Part shown: positions 37,871-46,287 of the stretch, piece by piece
Position numbering within the stretch: the first letter of the stretch is position 1
Layout of the letters: each line of letters starts with the position of its first letter
Position numbers and translations under genes: made by a program
Notes under the pieces: generated by a model
Seen by the model: only the letters and a program-made list of their open reading frames with translations
Database searches by the model: none
Told to the model about the DNA's origin: nothing
NCBI RefSeq assembly: GCF_001945395.1
Contig: NZ_MSXV01000052.1
Location: 230,440 to 294,439, forward strand
Length of the DNA stretch: 64,000 bases
Direction: 5' to 3'
From: Pseudomonas sp. PA15(2017)
GTDB taxonomy: Bacteria > Pseudomonadota > Gammaproteobacteria > Pseudomonadales > Pseudomonadaceae

Positions 37871-38818
37871 TCAGGCCCGGCTAACCAGCAATAAACCGGG
37901 CAGGCGCACCAGGCGTACCGGCAGGGCACTTTCGATGGCGCGCAGCACGGCCCTTGGGTCGTCATGGGCGAACACGCCGGTAACCTTGAGCTCGCGCACG
38001 CTGTCATCGAGAAAGATCACCCGCTGGCGATGGCTGCGCTCCAGCGCGGCAAATACCTCGCTCAGCGGCTGGGCGCGAAACACCAGCTTGCCCCGTTGCC
38101 AGGCCAGCTGCTGACGAGCATCCAGTGGCTGCACCGCCTGCAGATGATCACCGCTCCAGAGCACCTGCTGGTTGGCGCCCACCGGCAGTGGCAGGCCTGT
38201 TGCATCGCTGGCCTGCACCTGCCCTTCGGTCACGGCCAGCACCACGTCGCGACCATCGTAGTCGACATCGAAACGCGTGCCGGTGACCCGGATACGCGCC
38301 GGCCCCGCTTCGACGACGAACGGCCGGCTGGCATCCTTGGCGACCTGCAAATCAACCTCGCCGCGGTACAGGCGTACTTCCCGGCGTCCTTCGCCGAGCG
38401 TCCAGTCCAGTGCCGTGGCACCATTGAGGGTGAGGATCGAACCGTCCTCCAGTTCGAGGGTGCGTACTTCGCCGGGCGCCGTCGCCACATCGGCGTACCA
38501 GCCCAGCCAGGCGCCCTGGGGCAGCCACAGGGCCAGCAGCAGTAGCGCGGCGCTTGCCAGCGGTACGCTCCAGCGCAGCGCGCGGCGTCGGCGCGCCGGC
38601 CGCCGGGCTGGCGCGGCAACGGGCGGCACGGTCGCTGGCTGCCGTACCTGCCCCAGCAATGCCCAAAGCCGATCCACCTCGCAGGCAGCCTGCTGGTGAG
38701 CCGGCGAGCGTTCGCGCCAGGCTTTGGCAGCCAGGTGATCGGCCGCCGTGGCGCGCCCGGAATGCAGCAGCACCTGCCATTCCCTGGCCTGAGCGAGAAG
38801 CGAAGCGTCGGTGGTCAC
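37871..38818 (-). CDS. FecR-type anti-sigma factor 2
   Basis: A 315-aa anti-sigma regulator. The N-terminus (REWQVLLHSGRATAADHLAAKAWRER, split as REWQVLLHSGRATAAD and HLAAKAWRER, then PAHQQAACEVDRLWALLG) is the sigma-binding DUF4880 part. An arginine-rich stop-transfer (RRPARRRRALRW) precedes one helix (residues ~85-103). The periplasmic FecR domain includes TAPGEVRTLELEDGSILTLNG and DASRPFVVEAGPARIRVTGT. The GTG at 38818 overlaps the stop of the sigma gene (GTGA); the frame runs to 38944, but translational coupling favours the GTG. It works with sigma 2 and receptor 2. Confidence 0.9.
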   Translation of the reverse strand: MTTDASLLAQAREWQVLLHSGRATAADHLAAKAWRERSPAHQQAACEVDRLWALLGQVRQPATVPPVAAPARRPARRRRALRWSVPLASAALLLLALWLPQGAWLGWYADVATAPGEVRTLELEDGSILTLNGATALDWTLGEGRREVRLYRGEVDLQVAKDASRPFVVEAGPARIRVTGTRFDVDYDGRDVVLAVTEGQVQASDATGLPLPVGANQQVLWSGDHLQAVQPLDARQQLAWQRGKLVFRAQPLSEVFAALERSHRQRVIFLDDSVRELKVTGVFAHDDPRAVLRAIESALPVRLVRLPGLLLVSRA

Positions 38819-39354
38819 GGCATCCAATCCATTTTCTGCTGGCAGTGTTCGAGGGCCTTGAGGATATAGCGCCCGGCCATGCTTTCGGAAACCCCGAGGC
38901 GCTGGCCGATCTCCTTTTGCGTCAGGCCGTCGAGGCGATTCCACAGTAGCGCCTGGCGCAGGTGGGCCGGCAAGTCCTCAAGGATACCCTGCAGCCGGCC
39001 GAGCTGCTGCCCGTCACCCACGATCTGCTCGGGCCCAGGCTGTTCGCAGACGAGCTCCAGCGAGACGTCTTCCTGCACCGGCCGCGACTGCTGCTGGCGC
39101 AAGTGATCGATGATCAGGTTACGGGCGATGCGATACAGAAAAGCCCGCAGATTGCCCACCTCGGCGCTGCCACGGCGCTGGAAGCGCAGCCAGGTTTCCT
39201 GGCGCAGGTCGGCTGCCAGGTCGCTGCACTTGAGCTGCCGGGTGAAGAAACGCAGCAGCTCGCCGGCATGGCGCTGAAACTGGCCGTCTTGGGCATCGCT
39301 GTCGCGGGGCGGGCGCACTCGGGGGATCTCGTGCCGGGAAAGGGTTGCGAACAT
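38815..39354 (-). CDS. FecI-type ECF sigma factor 2
   Basis: A 179-aa ECF sigma factor. Region 2 is GELLRFFTRQLKCSDLAADLRQETWLRF (ends quoted: GELLRFFTRQLKCSD, ADLRQETWLRF) followed by LRAFLYRIARNLIIDHLRQQ. Region 4 is LPAHLRQALLWNRLDGLTQ plus KEIGQRLGVSESMAGRYILKAL. The ATG at 39354 gives family length; upstream in-frame codons to 39573 overlap the divergent exporter gene and look non-coding. The 109 bases to that gene must hold both promoters; a weak A/T stretch (GAAAATTGTT) just before the start could be a Fur site. Confidence 0.9.
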   Translation of the reverse strand: MFATLSRHEIPRVRPPRDSDAQDGQFQRHAGELLRFFTRQLKCSDLAADLRQETWLRFQRRGSAEVGNLRAFLYRIARNLIIDHLRQQQSRPVQEDVSLELVCEQPGPEQIVGDGQQLGRLQGILEDLPAHLRQALLWNRLDGLTQKEIGQRLGVSESMAGRYILKALEHCQQKMDWMP

Positions 39355-39463
39355 ATATCCGCTGCGAACAATTTTCAATGCGATGCGACGGGTAGCCATC
39401 TGCCGCAGTCTGCGCTTGGAATCGGTAACGCCCTTATACTGCGCAGCCTGCAGGGAGTTACCC

Positions 39464-40819
39464 ATGTTCCGTGATGCCTGGCGCCACGCGCCAACCCACC
39501 GCAAGGTCTGGGCGCTGGCCGCGCCGATGATTCTTTCCAACCTGTCCGTGCCCTTGGTAGCGCTGGTCGACACCGCAGTGGTCGGCCACCTGCCCCATGC
39601 CCATCAATTGGGCGCCGTGGCGGTGGGTAGCAGCCTGTATATCCTGATCGTCGGGGTGCTGAGTTTTCTGCGCATGGGCACCACCGGCTTCGCTGCCCAG
39701 GCCTGCGGTCGAGGCGATGGCGGTGCGCTGCGTCAGGTGCTGGTGCAGGGCCTGCTGCTCGCCGCCCTGCTGGCACTCTTGCTCGGCGCACTGGCGATTC
39801 CCTTCAGTGGCCTGGCGCTGGGCCTGATGAACCCGTCAGCCGAACTCGACGGCCTGACTCGGGACTTTCTGCACACGCGACTGCTCGGTTTGCCCGCAGC
39901 GCTGGCCAACTACGCGTTGATCGGCTGGCTGCTCGGCGCCCAGAACGCCCGCGCGCCGCTGGTGATGCTGCTGGTCACCAACCTGCTGAACATCGTGCTG
40001 TCGCTGTGGTTCGTGCTCGGGCTGCACTGGGAAGTGGTCGGCGCCGCCCGCGCCGCGGTATTGGCCGAATGGGGCGGGTTGCTGGTCGGCCTGACGCTGG
40101 CGCGGCGCGCCCTGCGTCGCCATCCGGGCAATACCCGCTGGGCGGCGATGGCCCAGTGGCAGAGCTGGAGGGCGCTGCTGGCGGTGAACCGCGATATCTT
40201 CCTGCGCTCGCTGGCGCTGCAGGCGGTGTTCCTGCTGATCACCATCCAGGGCGCACGGCTGGGCGACGCCACGGTGGCGGCCAACGCCCTGCTGCTCAAC
40301 GGTCTGTTGATCACCGCCTATGCACTGGATGGCTTGGCCCATGCGGTCGAGGCGCTATGCGGCCATGCCATCGGCGCGCGGGATCGCCTGGCCCTCAAGC
40401 GCAGCCTGATCGTCGCCGGTACCTGGTCGCTGCTGGCCAGCCTGGTGTTCGCCGCGGCATTCGCCGTCGGCGGCCACCTGTTCGTCAACCTGCAAACGGA
40501 TATCGCCGTGGTACGCGAGACCGCCGGTCACTACTTGCCCTATCTCGCCCTGCTGCCACTGTTCGCAGTGTGGAGCTACCTGCTCGACGGCCTGTTCATC
40601 GGCGCCACCCGTGCCCGCGAAATGCGCAACGCCATGCTGGTCGCCCTGGTCATCGGCCTGCCGATCGCTCTGGCGCTGCAGAGTTTCGGCAACCATGGTT
40701 TGTGGATCGCCTTTCTGGCCTTCATGGCCTTGCGCGGCCTGACCCTCGGTGCGCTGGCCTGGCGGCTGGCCCAGCGTGATCAGTGGCTGGCGGCGCCAGG
40801 TAATCGCCAGGCAGATTGA
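39464..40819 (+). CDS. MATE-family efflux transporter (DinF-like)
   Basis: A 451-aa inner-membrane exporter with 12 predicted helices. It starts WALAAPMILSNLSVPLVALVDTAVVGHLP, cited as WALAAPMILSNLSVPLV and DTAVVGHLP, which is the DinF-type MATE signature; FLRMGTTGFAAQACG and AVEALCGHAIGARDR are further family segments. MATE proteins expel cationic drugs or metabolites in exchange for Na+ or H+. The ATG at 39464 has AGGGAG upstream, while the frame extends to 39383. It is divergent from the sigma 2 gene. A link to siderophore export is possible but is only a matter of position. Confidence 0.88.
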   Translation: MFRDAWRHAPTHRKVWALAAPMILSNLSVPLVALVDTAVVGHLPHAHQLGAVAVGSSLYILIVGVLSFLRMGTTGFAAQACGRGDGGALRQVLVQGLLLAALLALLLGALAIPFSGLALGLMNPSAELDGLTRDFLHTRLLGLPAALANYALIGWLLGAQNARAPLVMLLVTNLLNIVLSLWFVLGLHWEVVGAARAAVLAEWGGLLVGLTLARRALRRHPGNTRWAAMAQWQSWRALLAVNRDIFLRSLALQAVFLLITIQGARLGDATVAANALLLNGLLITAYALDGLAHAVEALCGHAIGARDRLALKRSLIVAGTWSLLASLVFAAAFAVGGHLFVNLQTDIAVVRETAGHYLPYLALLPLFAVWSYLLDGLFIGATRAREMRNAMLVALVIGLPIALALQSFGNHGLWIAFLAFMALRGLTLGALAWRLAQRDQWLAAPGNRQAD

Positions 40820-40910
40820 TCTGCGTCTGGCGCGCGCACCAGAAAAACACCAGGATGGGCGTCGCGCACCCGGCCTGCCGCTGGCCCCTTGTTTCGCTAA
40901 GGAGCCTGCC

Positions 40911-41055
40911 ATGGCCGAAACCATCGCCGCCTGCCTGCACTGTCTGTCAATTCGGCAAGGGCTCGGCCTACGACCTGCACGACACCCAGTTCCACGCCAA
41001 GCTCTCGTTGTTCGTGCTGGCATTGATGGTGCGCGGCCACGGCACCCTTGGCTGA
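40911..41055 (+). pseudogene. Short degraded ORF, apparently frameshifted
   Basis: An ATG at 40911 with AAGGAGCC upstream opens MAETIAACLHC, but the protein-like continuation FGKGSAYDLHDTQFHAKLSL and VLALMVRGHG lies in another frame and ends at a TGA at 41053-41055. A single indel near 40945 would join them into a ~48-residue protein. I do not recognise the product. It may be a remnant or chance; it lies between the exporter and a convergent hydrolase gene. Confidence 0.3.
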
Positions 41056-41059
41056 TGGC

Positions 41060-42232
41060 TCAGCCTGGCACCCCATCGGCCCCCAGCAGCGAGCGCACCA
41101 GCGCCGCCCAGTACTGCACGCCCAATGGCAACAGGGCATCGTTGAAGTCGTAGCGCGGGTTATGCAACGACGCGCTGTCCTGCCCGTTACCCAGCCAAAT
41201 GTACGCACCGGGGCATGCCTGGGACATGAACGAGAAATCTTCCGAGGCCATGCTCGGTGGCAGTTCACGGTGCACCCGGCCGCGGCCCAATACACCTTCG
41301 AGCACAGCCGCGCATCGCCCCGCATGGGCCGGATGATTGACGGTCGCGGGGTAGCTGACACGGTAGTCCAGTTCGGCGCTCAGGCCATGCAAGGTGGCCA
41401 CCGATGCAATTACGTCGCGCAGCCGCTGCTCGATCATGGCGCGCTGAGCCATGTCGAAACAGCGCAGCGTACCGCGCAGTTGCACCTGCTCGGGCATCAC
41501 GTTGTAGGTATCACCGGCGTGGAAGCTGGTGACGCTGAGCACCGCGGGCTGATGGGCCTGGTTCTCCCGGGCGATCAGTGCCGGCAGTTGCGTCACCAAC
41601 TGGCAGGCGGCCAGCAGGGTATCCGTGCCCAGGTGGGGCATGGCGGCATGGCAACCCTGGCCACGCAAGGTCAGGGTGAAGATGTCGAAGGCCGCCATCA
41701 CTGGCCCTGCATGCACCGCTGCCTCGCCGACCGGCAAGCCTGGCCAGTTGTGCAGGGCGTATACGGCCTGTAGCGGGTAGCGCTGGAACAGGCCGGCCTC
41801 GATCATCGCCCGCGCGCCACCCTCGTTTTCCTCGGCCGGCTGAAAGATGAAGTGAACGCGCCCGGCGAAATCCGCCTGCGCGGCCAATGCCTGGGCCGCG
41901 CCCAGCAGCATGGTGGTGTGCCCGTCGTGGCCACAGGCGTGCATGCGGCCGGGGTGGCTGGAAGCATGGGCGAAAGCGTTGAGTTCTTCCACATGGAGGG
42001 CGTCCATGTCGGCGCGCAGGCCGATGGCCGGGCCATCGCCACGCATGCCCTGCAGCGTGGCCACCACGCCGGTACCGGCAATGCCGGTCTCTACGCTCAG
42101 CCCCCACTGGCGCAACAGTTCGGCGACCCGGGAACTGGTGCGATGTTCCTCGAAGGCGGTTTCCGGGTGGCGGTGGAAGTCGTGTCGCCAGCTTTGCAGC
42201 TGCCCGGTATCCAGCGTATCGCTAGTGCTCAT
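41060..42232 (-). CDS. M20 family amidohydrolase (aminoacylase/hippurate-hydrolase type)
   Basis: A 390-aa metal-dependent amidohydrolase of the M20D group. It has WRHDFHRHPETAFEEHRTSS, ADMDALHVEELN, the metal motif MHACGHDGHTTMLLGAAQ, QPAEENEGGARAMIEAG and the distal FYMS-like SMASEDFSFMSQACPGAY. Such enzymes split N-acyl amino acids, hippurate, or auxin and amide conjugates into acid plus amine. The ATG at 42232 removes 83 unlikely N-terminal codons. It is the last gene of a four-gene operon, 20 bases after the aldehyde dehydrogenase gene. In the operon it may free an amino compound that the two dehydrogenases then handle. Confidence 0.87.
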   Translation of the reverse strand: MSTSDTLDTGQLQSWRHDFHRHPETAFEEHRTSSRVAELLRQWGLSVETGIAGTGVVATLQGMRGDGPAIGLRADMDALHVEELNAFAHASSHPGRMHACGHDGHTTMLLGAAQALAAQADFAGRVHFIFQPAEENEGGARAMIEAGLFQRYPLQAVYALHNWPGLPVGEAAVHAGPVMAAFDIFTLTLRGQGCHAAMPHLGTDTLLAACQLVTQLPALIARENQAHQPAVLSVTSFHAGDTYNVMPEQVQLRGTLRCFDMAQRAMIEQRLRDVIASVATLHGLSAELDYRVSYPATVNHPAHAGRCAAVLEGVLGRGRVHRELPPSMASEDFSFMSQACPGAYIWLGNGQDSASLHNPRYDFNDALLPLGVQYWAALVRSLLGADGVPG

Positions 42233-42252
42233 GATCGTCCTCTCTCCTGGCA

Positions 42253-43758
42253 TCACAGGTAACCGAAGGCCGTCGCCGGCGCCTTGTCGGTTTCCACCCA
42301 CACGCTCTTGATCTGCGTGTACTCGCGCAGCGCATCGACGCCACTGGAGCGACCGTAGCCGCTGTGCTTGTAACCACCGAACGGCGATGCCACGTTGATC
42401 GTCTTGTAGCCGTTGATCCAGAAGGTCCCGGCGCGCACGGCGCTGGCCAGGCGGTGGGCGCGGCCAACGTCCCGCGTCCACACGGCGCCCGCCAGGCCGA
42501 ACGGAGTGTCGTTGGCGATGGCGATGGCTTGTTCCTCGTCGTCGAAGGGGATCACCGCGACCACCGGCCCGAACACTTCGGTGCGTGCGATGCTCATGTC
42601 GTTGCGCACATCAGCCAGCACGGTGGGATGCACGAAGTAGCCCTCTCCGGCCTGGGGTGGCGTGCCCACCAGCCGCGCGCCCTCGCGTTGCGCCTGTTCG
42701 ATCAGCTCGCGCACCTGTTGATACTGGGCCTGGTTGCAGATAGGGCCGATCTCGGTGCCGTCGTTCTCGGGATCACCGACGCGGATGCGCGCGGCGCCAG
42801 CGGCGAAGCGCTCGACGAAGGCGTCATGGATGCTGCGCTCCACCAGCAGGCGCGAGCCAGCCACGCAACTCTGCCCGGCCCCGGCGAAGATCGCCGCCTG
42901 AGCACCGAGCACGGCACGGTCGAGATCGGCATCCGCGAAGACGATATTGGCCGACTTGCCACCCAGCTCCAGTACGCACGGCACCAGATGACGTGCCGCC
43001 GCCTCGGCGACCTTGGCGCCGGTCGGCACCGAGCCGACGAAGACCAGTTTGTCGATCTGCCCGGTAGCCAGGGCAGCCGGCACCATACTGTGACCGTAAC
43101 CGGCCAGCACGTTGATGACGCCCGCCGGGATGCCGGCCTCTTCGGCGAGCCGCGCCAGTGCCAGCGAGGTGAACGGCGTCAGCTCGGAGGGTTTGAGCAC
43201 CACCGCGTTACCCATGGCGATGGCCGGGGCAATCTGCCAGCCGGCGGTGAACAACGGCGCATTCCAGGGGGTGACCTGCAGCACCACGCCTATGGGCTCA
43301 CGCCGCGTGTAATTGAGGTGCGAGGTCGGTACCGGGATGACCTCGCCATGCAGCTTGTCGGTCCAGCCGGCGTAGTACTCGAACATTTCCGCCACTTTCA
43401 GGGCCTCGCCGCGGCAGTCACGGATCGGTTTGCCCGAGCTGACCGACTCCAGGCGCGCCAGCTGTTCGGCGCTGGCGCGAACACGCTGGCCGACCGCGAA
43501 CATCAGGCGCCCGCGCTGGGCATGAGTCATCGCCCACCAGCGTGCCTGCCCGTCGCGGGCAGCGGCCACGGCGGCTTCGGCCGCCTCGGCGCCACCGTCG
43601 GCATAGGTCAGGCTGTCCTGACCACTGGCGGCTTGCTTGAGGGCGATGGGCTGCGCACTGCCGGCGTGCAGGTGCCCGGCGATGTAGGATCCCACCGACT
43701 GCCCTTCGGTGAAGAACACCCCAAAGGCCTCGGTGATTTTCTGCTCGGCGCTGTTCAT
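42253..43758 (-). CDS. NAD(P)-dependent aldehyde dehydrogenase
   Basis: A 501-aa ALDH-superfamily enzyme. The nucleotide site includes TPWNAPLFTAGWQIAPAIAMGN, split TPWNAPLFTAGW and PAIAMGNAVVLKPSE, plus FVGSVPTGAKV. Catalytic Glu264 lies in LELGGKSANIVF and the nucleophile Cys298 in AGQSCVAGSR. The ending FGGYKHSGYGRSSGVDALREY is usual. It oxidises an aldehyde to an acid; the substrate is not readable, though betaine-, gamma-aminobutyr- and salicylaldehyde types look alike. The ATG overlaps the stop of the upstream gene (ATGA). Confidence 0.92.
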   Translation of the reverse strand: MNSAEQKITEAFGVFFTEGQSVGSYIAGHLHAGSAQPIALKQAASGQDSLTYADGGAEAAEAAVAAARDGQARWWAMTHAQRGRLMFAVGQRVRASAEQLARLESVSSGKPIRDCRGEALKVAEMFEYYAGWTDKLHGEVIPVPTSHLNYTRREPIGVVLQVTPWNAPLFTAGWQIAPAIAMGNAVVLKPSELTPFTSLALARLAEEAGIPAGVINVLAGYGHSMVPAALATGQIDKLVFVGSVPTGAKVAEAAARHLVPCVLELGGKSANIVFADADLDRAVLGAQAAIFAGAGQSCVAGSRLLVERSIHDAFVERFAAGAARIRVGDPENDGTEIGPICNQAQYQQVRELIEQAQREGARLVGTPPQAGEGYFVHPTVLADVRNDMSIARTEVFGPVVAVIPFDDEEQAIAIANDTPFGLAGAVWTRDVGRAHRLASAVRAGTFWINGYKTINVASPFGGYKHSGYGRSSGVDALREYTQIKSVWVETDKAPATAFGYL

Positions 43759-44645
43759 CGCTGTTCCTCGTAGTTGACGATGCAGTTGAAGTCGTCGGCA
43801 TCGGCGATCGCCGGCAACGATGTTTGCCAGAGGCGCAACGCCTCCTCGGCCAGCGGCACGCCGGCGCCGGATCGGGCGATCAGGTCGGCCGCCAGGCGCA
43901 GGTCCTTGCGCATCAGCTTCATGGTGAAACCCGAATCAAAGGCGTCGTTGAGTATCCAGGTGGGGTAGTTCACCTCTGTCACGCCGCTGCGGCCCGAACC
44001 GGCGTTGATGCCCTTGAGAATTTCCTCGGGCTCCAGACCGGCTCCACGGGCGATGCGCATGGCCTCGCCAGCGGCAAGCAGGTGCATGCCGCACAGCAGG
44101 TTATTGAGCAGTTTGGCCGAATGCCCGGCGCCCACCTCACCGACCCGCACGCGTTTGCCGGTCAGCGCATCGAGCACCGGTGAGAGCTGTGCCAGCACCG
44201 CTTCGTCGCCGCCCAACAGCATGGTCATGGTGCCGCCATGGGCCGCCTTGGGCCCACCACTGACGGGGCCGTCGACCAGCGTCAGCTCGCTGTTCGCCAG
44301 CGCCTCGGCAATGCGCCGCGTGCTGGTCGGGTCGGCGGTGGAGGTGTCGAGCAGGATGGTCGGCTGGCTGACGTGGGCGACGATTCCCTCTTCACCCAGC
44401 ACCACGCGTTCGATGATGTCGGATGTCGGCAGCGACAACACGATCACCTGCGCCTGCGCCACCAACTCGGCCAGCGAATCGAACAGCGTGACGCCCTTGC
44501 CGGCCAGCCTCTCGCGGGCGGCCTGTGACGGGTCGAAGCCGCTGACGGAGAAACCGGCACGCTGCAGGCTCAGCGCCATGCCGGCGCCCATGTTGCCCAG
44601 GCCGATGACGGCCACGCGCTGAATGTCTGGAAATGCTTGGTTCAT
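43755..44645 (-). CDS. NAD-dependent beta-hydroxyacid dehydrogenase (3-hydroxyisobutyrate / L-threonate dehydrogenase-like)
   Basis: A 296-aa dehydrogenase. The Rossmann motif is VIGLGNMGAGMALSLQRAGF, the substrate loop DGPVSGGPKAAHGGTMTML, and the catalytic Lys lies in AGHSAKLLNNLLCG. The C-terminal helical domain has MKLMRKDLRLAADLIARSG. The family oxidises 3-hydroxyacids such as 3-hydroxyisobutyrate, threonate, glycerate or tartronate semialdehyde. With an aldehyde dehydrogenase next to it, a pathway hydroxyacid to semialdehyde to acid (or acyl-CoA) is plausible. It is the second gene of the operon, 12 bases after the transporter gene. Confidence 0.9.
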   Translation of the reverse strand: MNQAFPDIQRVAVIGLGNMGAGMALSLQRAGFSVSGFDPSQAARERLAGKGVTLFDSLAELVAQAQVIVLSLPTSDIIERVVLGEEGIVAHVSQPTILLDTSTADPTSTRRIAEALANSELTLVDGPVSGGPKAAHGGTMTMLLGGDEAVLAQLSPVLDALTGKRVRVGEVGAGHSAKLLNNLLCGMHLLAAGEAMRIARGAGLEPEEILKGINAGSGRSGVTEVNYPTWILNDAFDSGFTMKLMRKDLRLAADLIARSGAGVPLAEEALRLWQTSLPAIADADDFNCIVNYEEQR

Positions 44646-44657
44646 GATTTCTCCTGG

Positions 44658-45989
44658 TTAAAGCGTATGCACGAAGAACTGCGCGATGAACGCGGCGCCG
44701 AGGAACACGCCGGCATTGGCGAGCAGCGACACGACCACGATGCGCCAGCCCAGACGGCGGAATGCAGGCAGGTCCTTGGCCAGCGACAGGCCGGCGAAGG
44801 TCAGCATCGGTGTGATCAATGCCAGGAAGTTCACCTTGCTGGTCAGTTCGCTGACCACACCGGCCAACGGGAAACCAGGAAAGGTCATGCCCATGGCCAC
44901 CAGCGATACCCAGCACACGGCTGGAATCTTGCGGCCCAGGCCGCGGTAGACGAGATCACCGATGATCACTGCGCCGATCATCAGCGCCACACCCGGAAGG
45001 GCCTCCAGAATCGGTACACCGAAACCGACCCGATTGCCCAACAGCACCATGGCCCCGACTACGGCCCAGGCGAGCAGACGCTCCAGCCACCTGAGATCGG
45101 GCACACTCATGCCGGCGGCGGCACGCTCCATCTCGCTCGGCGCCGTGGCGACTTCACCGCTATGCCGGCGCCCCAGCACTGGTTCCAGCACGCGGTAGGC
45201 CCAGACAGCGAACGGCAGGGAGACGAACAACGTCAGGTAGGTGCCCAGCGTCGTGGCAATCAGATTGCTGGCAGCGGCGAAAGCCGCCACGTCCTTGGCC
45301 ATCTCGGGCGTCTGTTGCGCGGCGATGGCGCCCACTGCGGCGGCCGTCATGCTGCCCGACCCAACCCCGGCGCCCATGGCCAGGGCCAGGGGATGGAACA
45401 CATTGAGGCTGGTGACGAAGCCGGCGAAGATCGAGATGAAGATGGCACCGATCAGCGTGCCGGTTACGTACTCGGCGAGTACGCCACGGCCCTCGGCCGA
45501 ATCCATGCCGAATTTCTCGCCAATGATCGCCAGGCCCGGTTCACGGCCGATGGAAAAAGTCGCACCGACGGCTTCGCGCTTGATACCCAGCAGCAATGCC
45601 ACCGGCATGCCCAGCAGCACGCAACCGAACAGATTGCCGAACTCCTGGAGCAGCAGGCCCCAGCCCGCTTCGGCCAATTTGGGTAAGGCCCCGCCAACCA
45701 GCAGCCCCAGTTTGGCGATGAAGATCAGCAGCGCCGGCTGCAAAATGGCGGACGCCTGGAACTGCATGGGCAGATCGACACGGGTGACGCCCGGCAAGCG
45801 GCTATGCCAGATCCCCAATGCCAGGCCCATGAGCAACGCCCATATCATCGGCAAAAGAACCACCTTGCCGATACCGAGCGGGATAGACAGCGGCCCGAGC
45901 GCTTCCGCGATCAGAACAATGACGATAGCCAGCACATACAGCCGCAACGGACTGACGTGTTGCTGCGAACAAGCAGAAATAGGAGGCAT
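44658..45989 (-). CDS. DUF3100 family membrane transporter
   Basis: A 443-aa protein with about 11-12 membrane helices and a short loop near residues 300-320 (ATAPSEMERAAAGM). Family blocks include GIGKVVLLPMIWALLMGLALG, cited as GIGKVVLLPMIWALLMG, GREPGLAIIGEKFGMDSAEG and LAMGAGVGSGSMTAAAVGAI. DUF3100 members look like solute carriers of the 2-keto-3-deoxygluconate or malonate carrier style, but no member with a proven substrate is known to me. It is the first gene of the catabolic operon, transcribed away from the LysR gene, so it is likely the uptake step for the operon's substrate. Confidence 0.75.
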   Translation of the reverse strand: MPPISACSQQHVSPLRLYVLAIVIVLIAEALGPLSIPLGIGKVVLLPMIWALLMGLALGIWHSRLPGVTRVDLPMQFQASAILQPALLIFIAKLGLLVGGALPKLAEAGWGLLLQEFGNLFGCVLLGMPVALLLGIKREAVGATFSIGREPGLAIIGEKFGMDSAEGRGVLAEYVTGTLIGAIFISIFAGFVTSLNVFHPLALAMGAGVGSGSMTAAAVGAIAAQQTPEMAKDVAAFAAASNLIATTLGTYLTLFVSLPFAVWAYRVLEPVLGRRHSGEVATAPSEMERAAAGMSVPDLRWLERLLAWAVVGAMVLLGNRVGFGVPILEALPGVALMIGAVIIGDLVYRGLGRKIPAVCWVSLVAMGMTFPGFPLAGVVSELTSKVNFLALITPMLTFAGLSLAKDLPAFRRLGWRIVVVSLLANAGVFLGAAFIAQFFVHTL

Positions 45990-46183
45990 GGGCGTTCCCC
46001 TTGACGCGCCAGCGCATGGGCACTGGCCAAGTGATCGAAATGGCAGGAATTGAGTCGTTCAATCGCATTTATTGTTGTCATGCGGAGCAAACCTTTCGGC
46101 TGCGTCTGCATGCGGCGTCGCGGTATCCCGGCAACGCTTGAGCGGAATCTAGCAACGATGAAATATCGCATTTGATGTATTTT

Positions 46184-46200
46184 GTTCTTTTTTTTAGAAC
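46184..46200. promoter_or_regulatory. Candidate LysR operator between regulator and catabolic operon
   Basis: GTTCT and AGAAC are inverted around seven T bases, giving a 17-bp symmetric site with the T-N11-A form used by LysR proteins. A further AGAAC follows at 46203-46207. It lies 87 bases upstream of the LysR start and 194 upstream of the DUF3100 gene in a locally A/T-rich stretch. No other notable structure is seen in the 298-bp divergent region. Confidence 0.55.
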
Positions 46201-46287
46201 ACAGAACGAAGTTTGTGCCACGCTGCCCGCGGCTTGACCAGAGTTCTCCAGCGGCCGCTCGCCCGGTAACAGTTGAAGGAATACCCC

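Noticed and set aside
39416..39440. TTGGAA and TATACT as a promoter for the MATE gene
   Set aside because: The spacing is only 13 bases, too short for a sigma-70 promoter.
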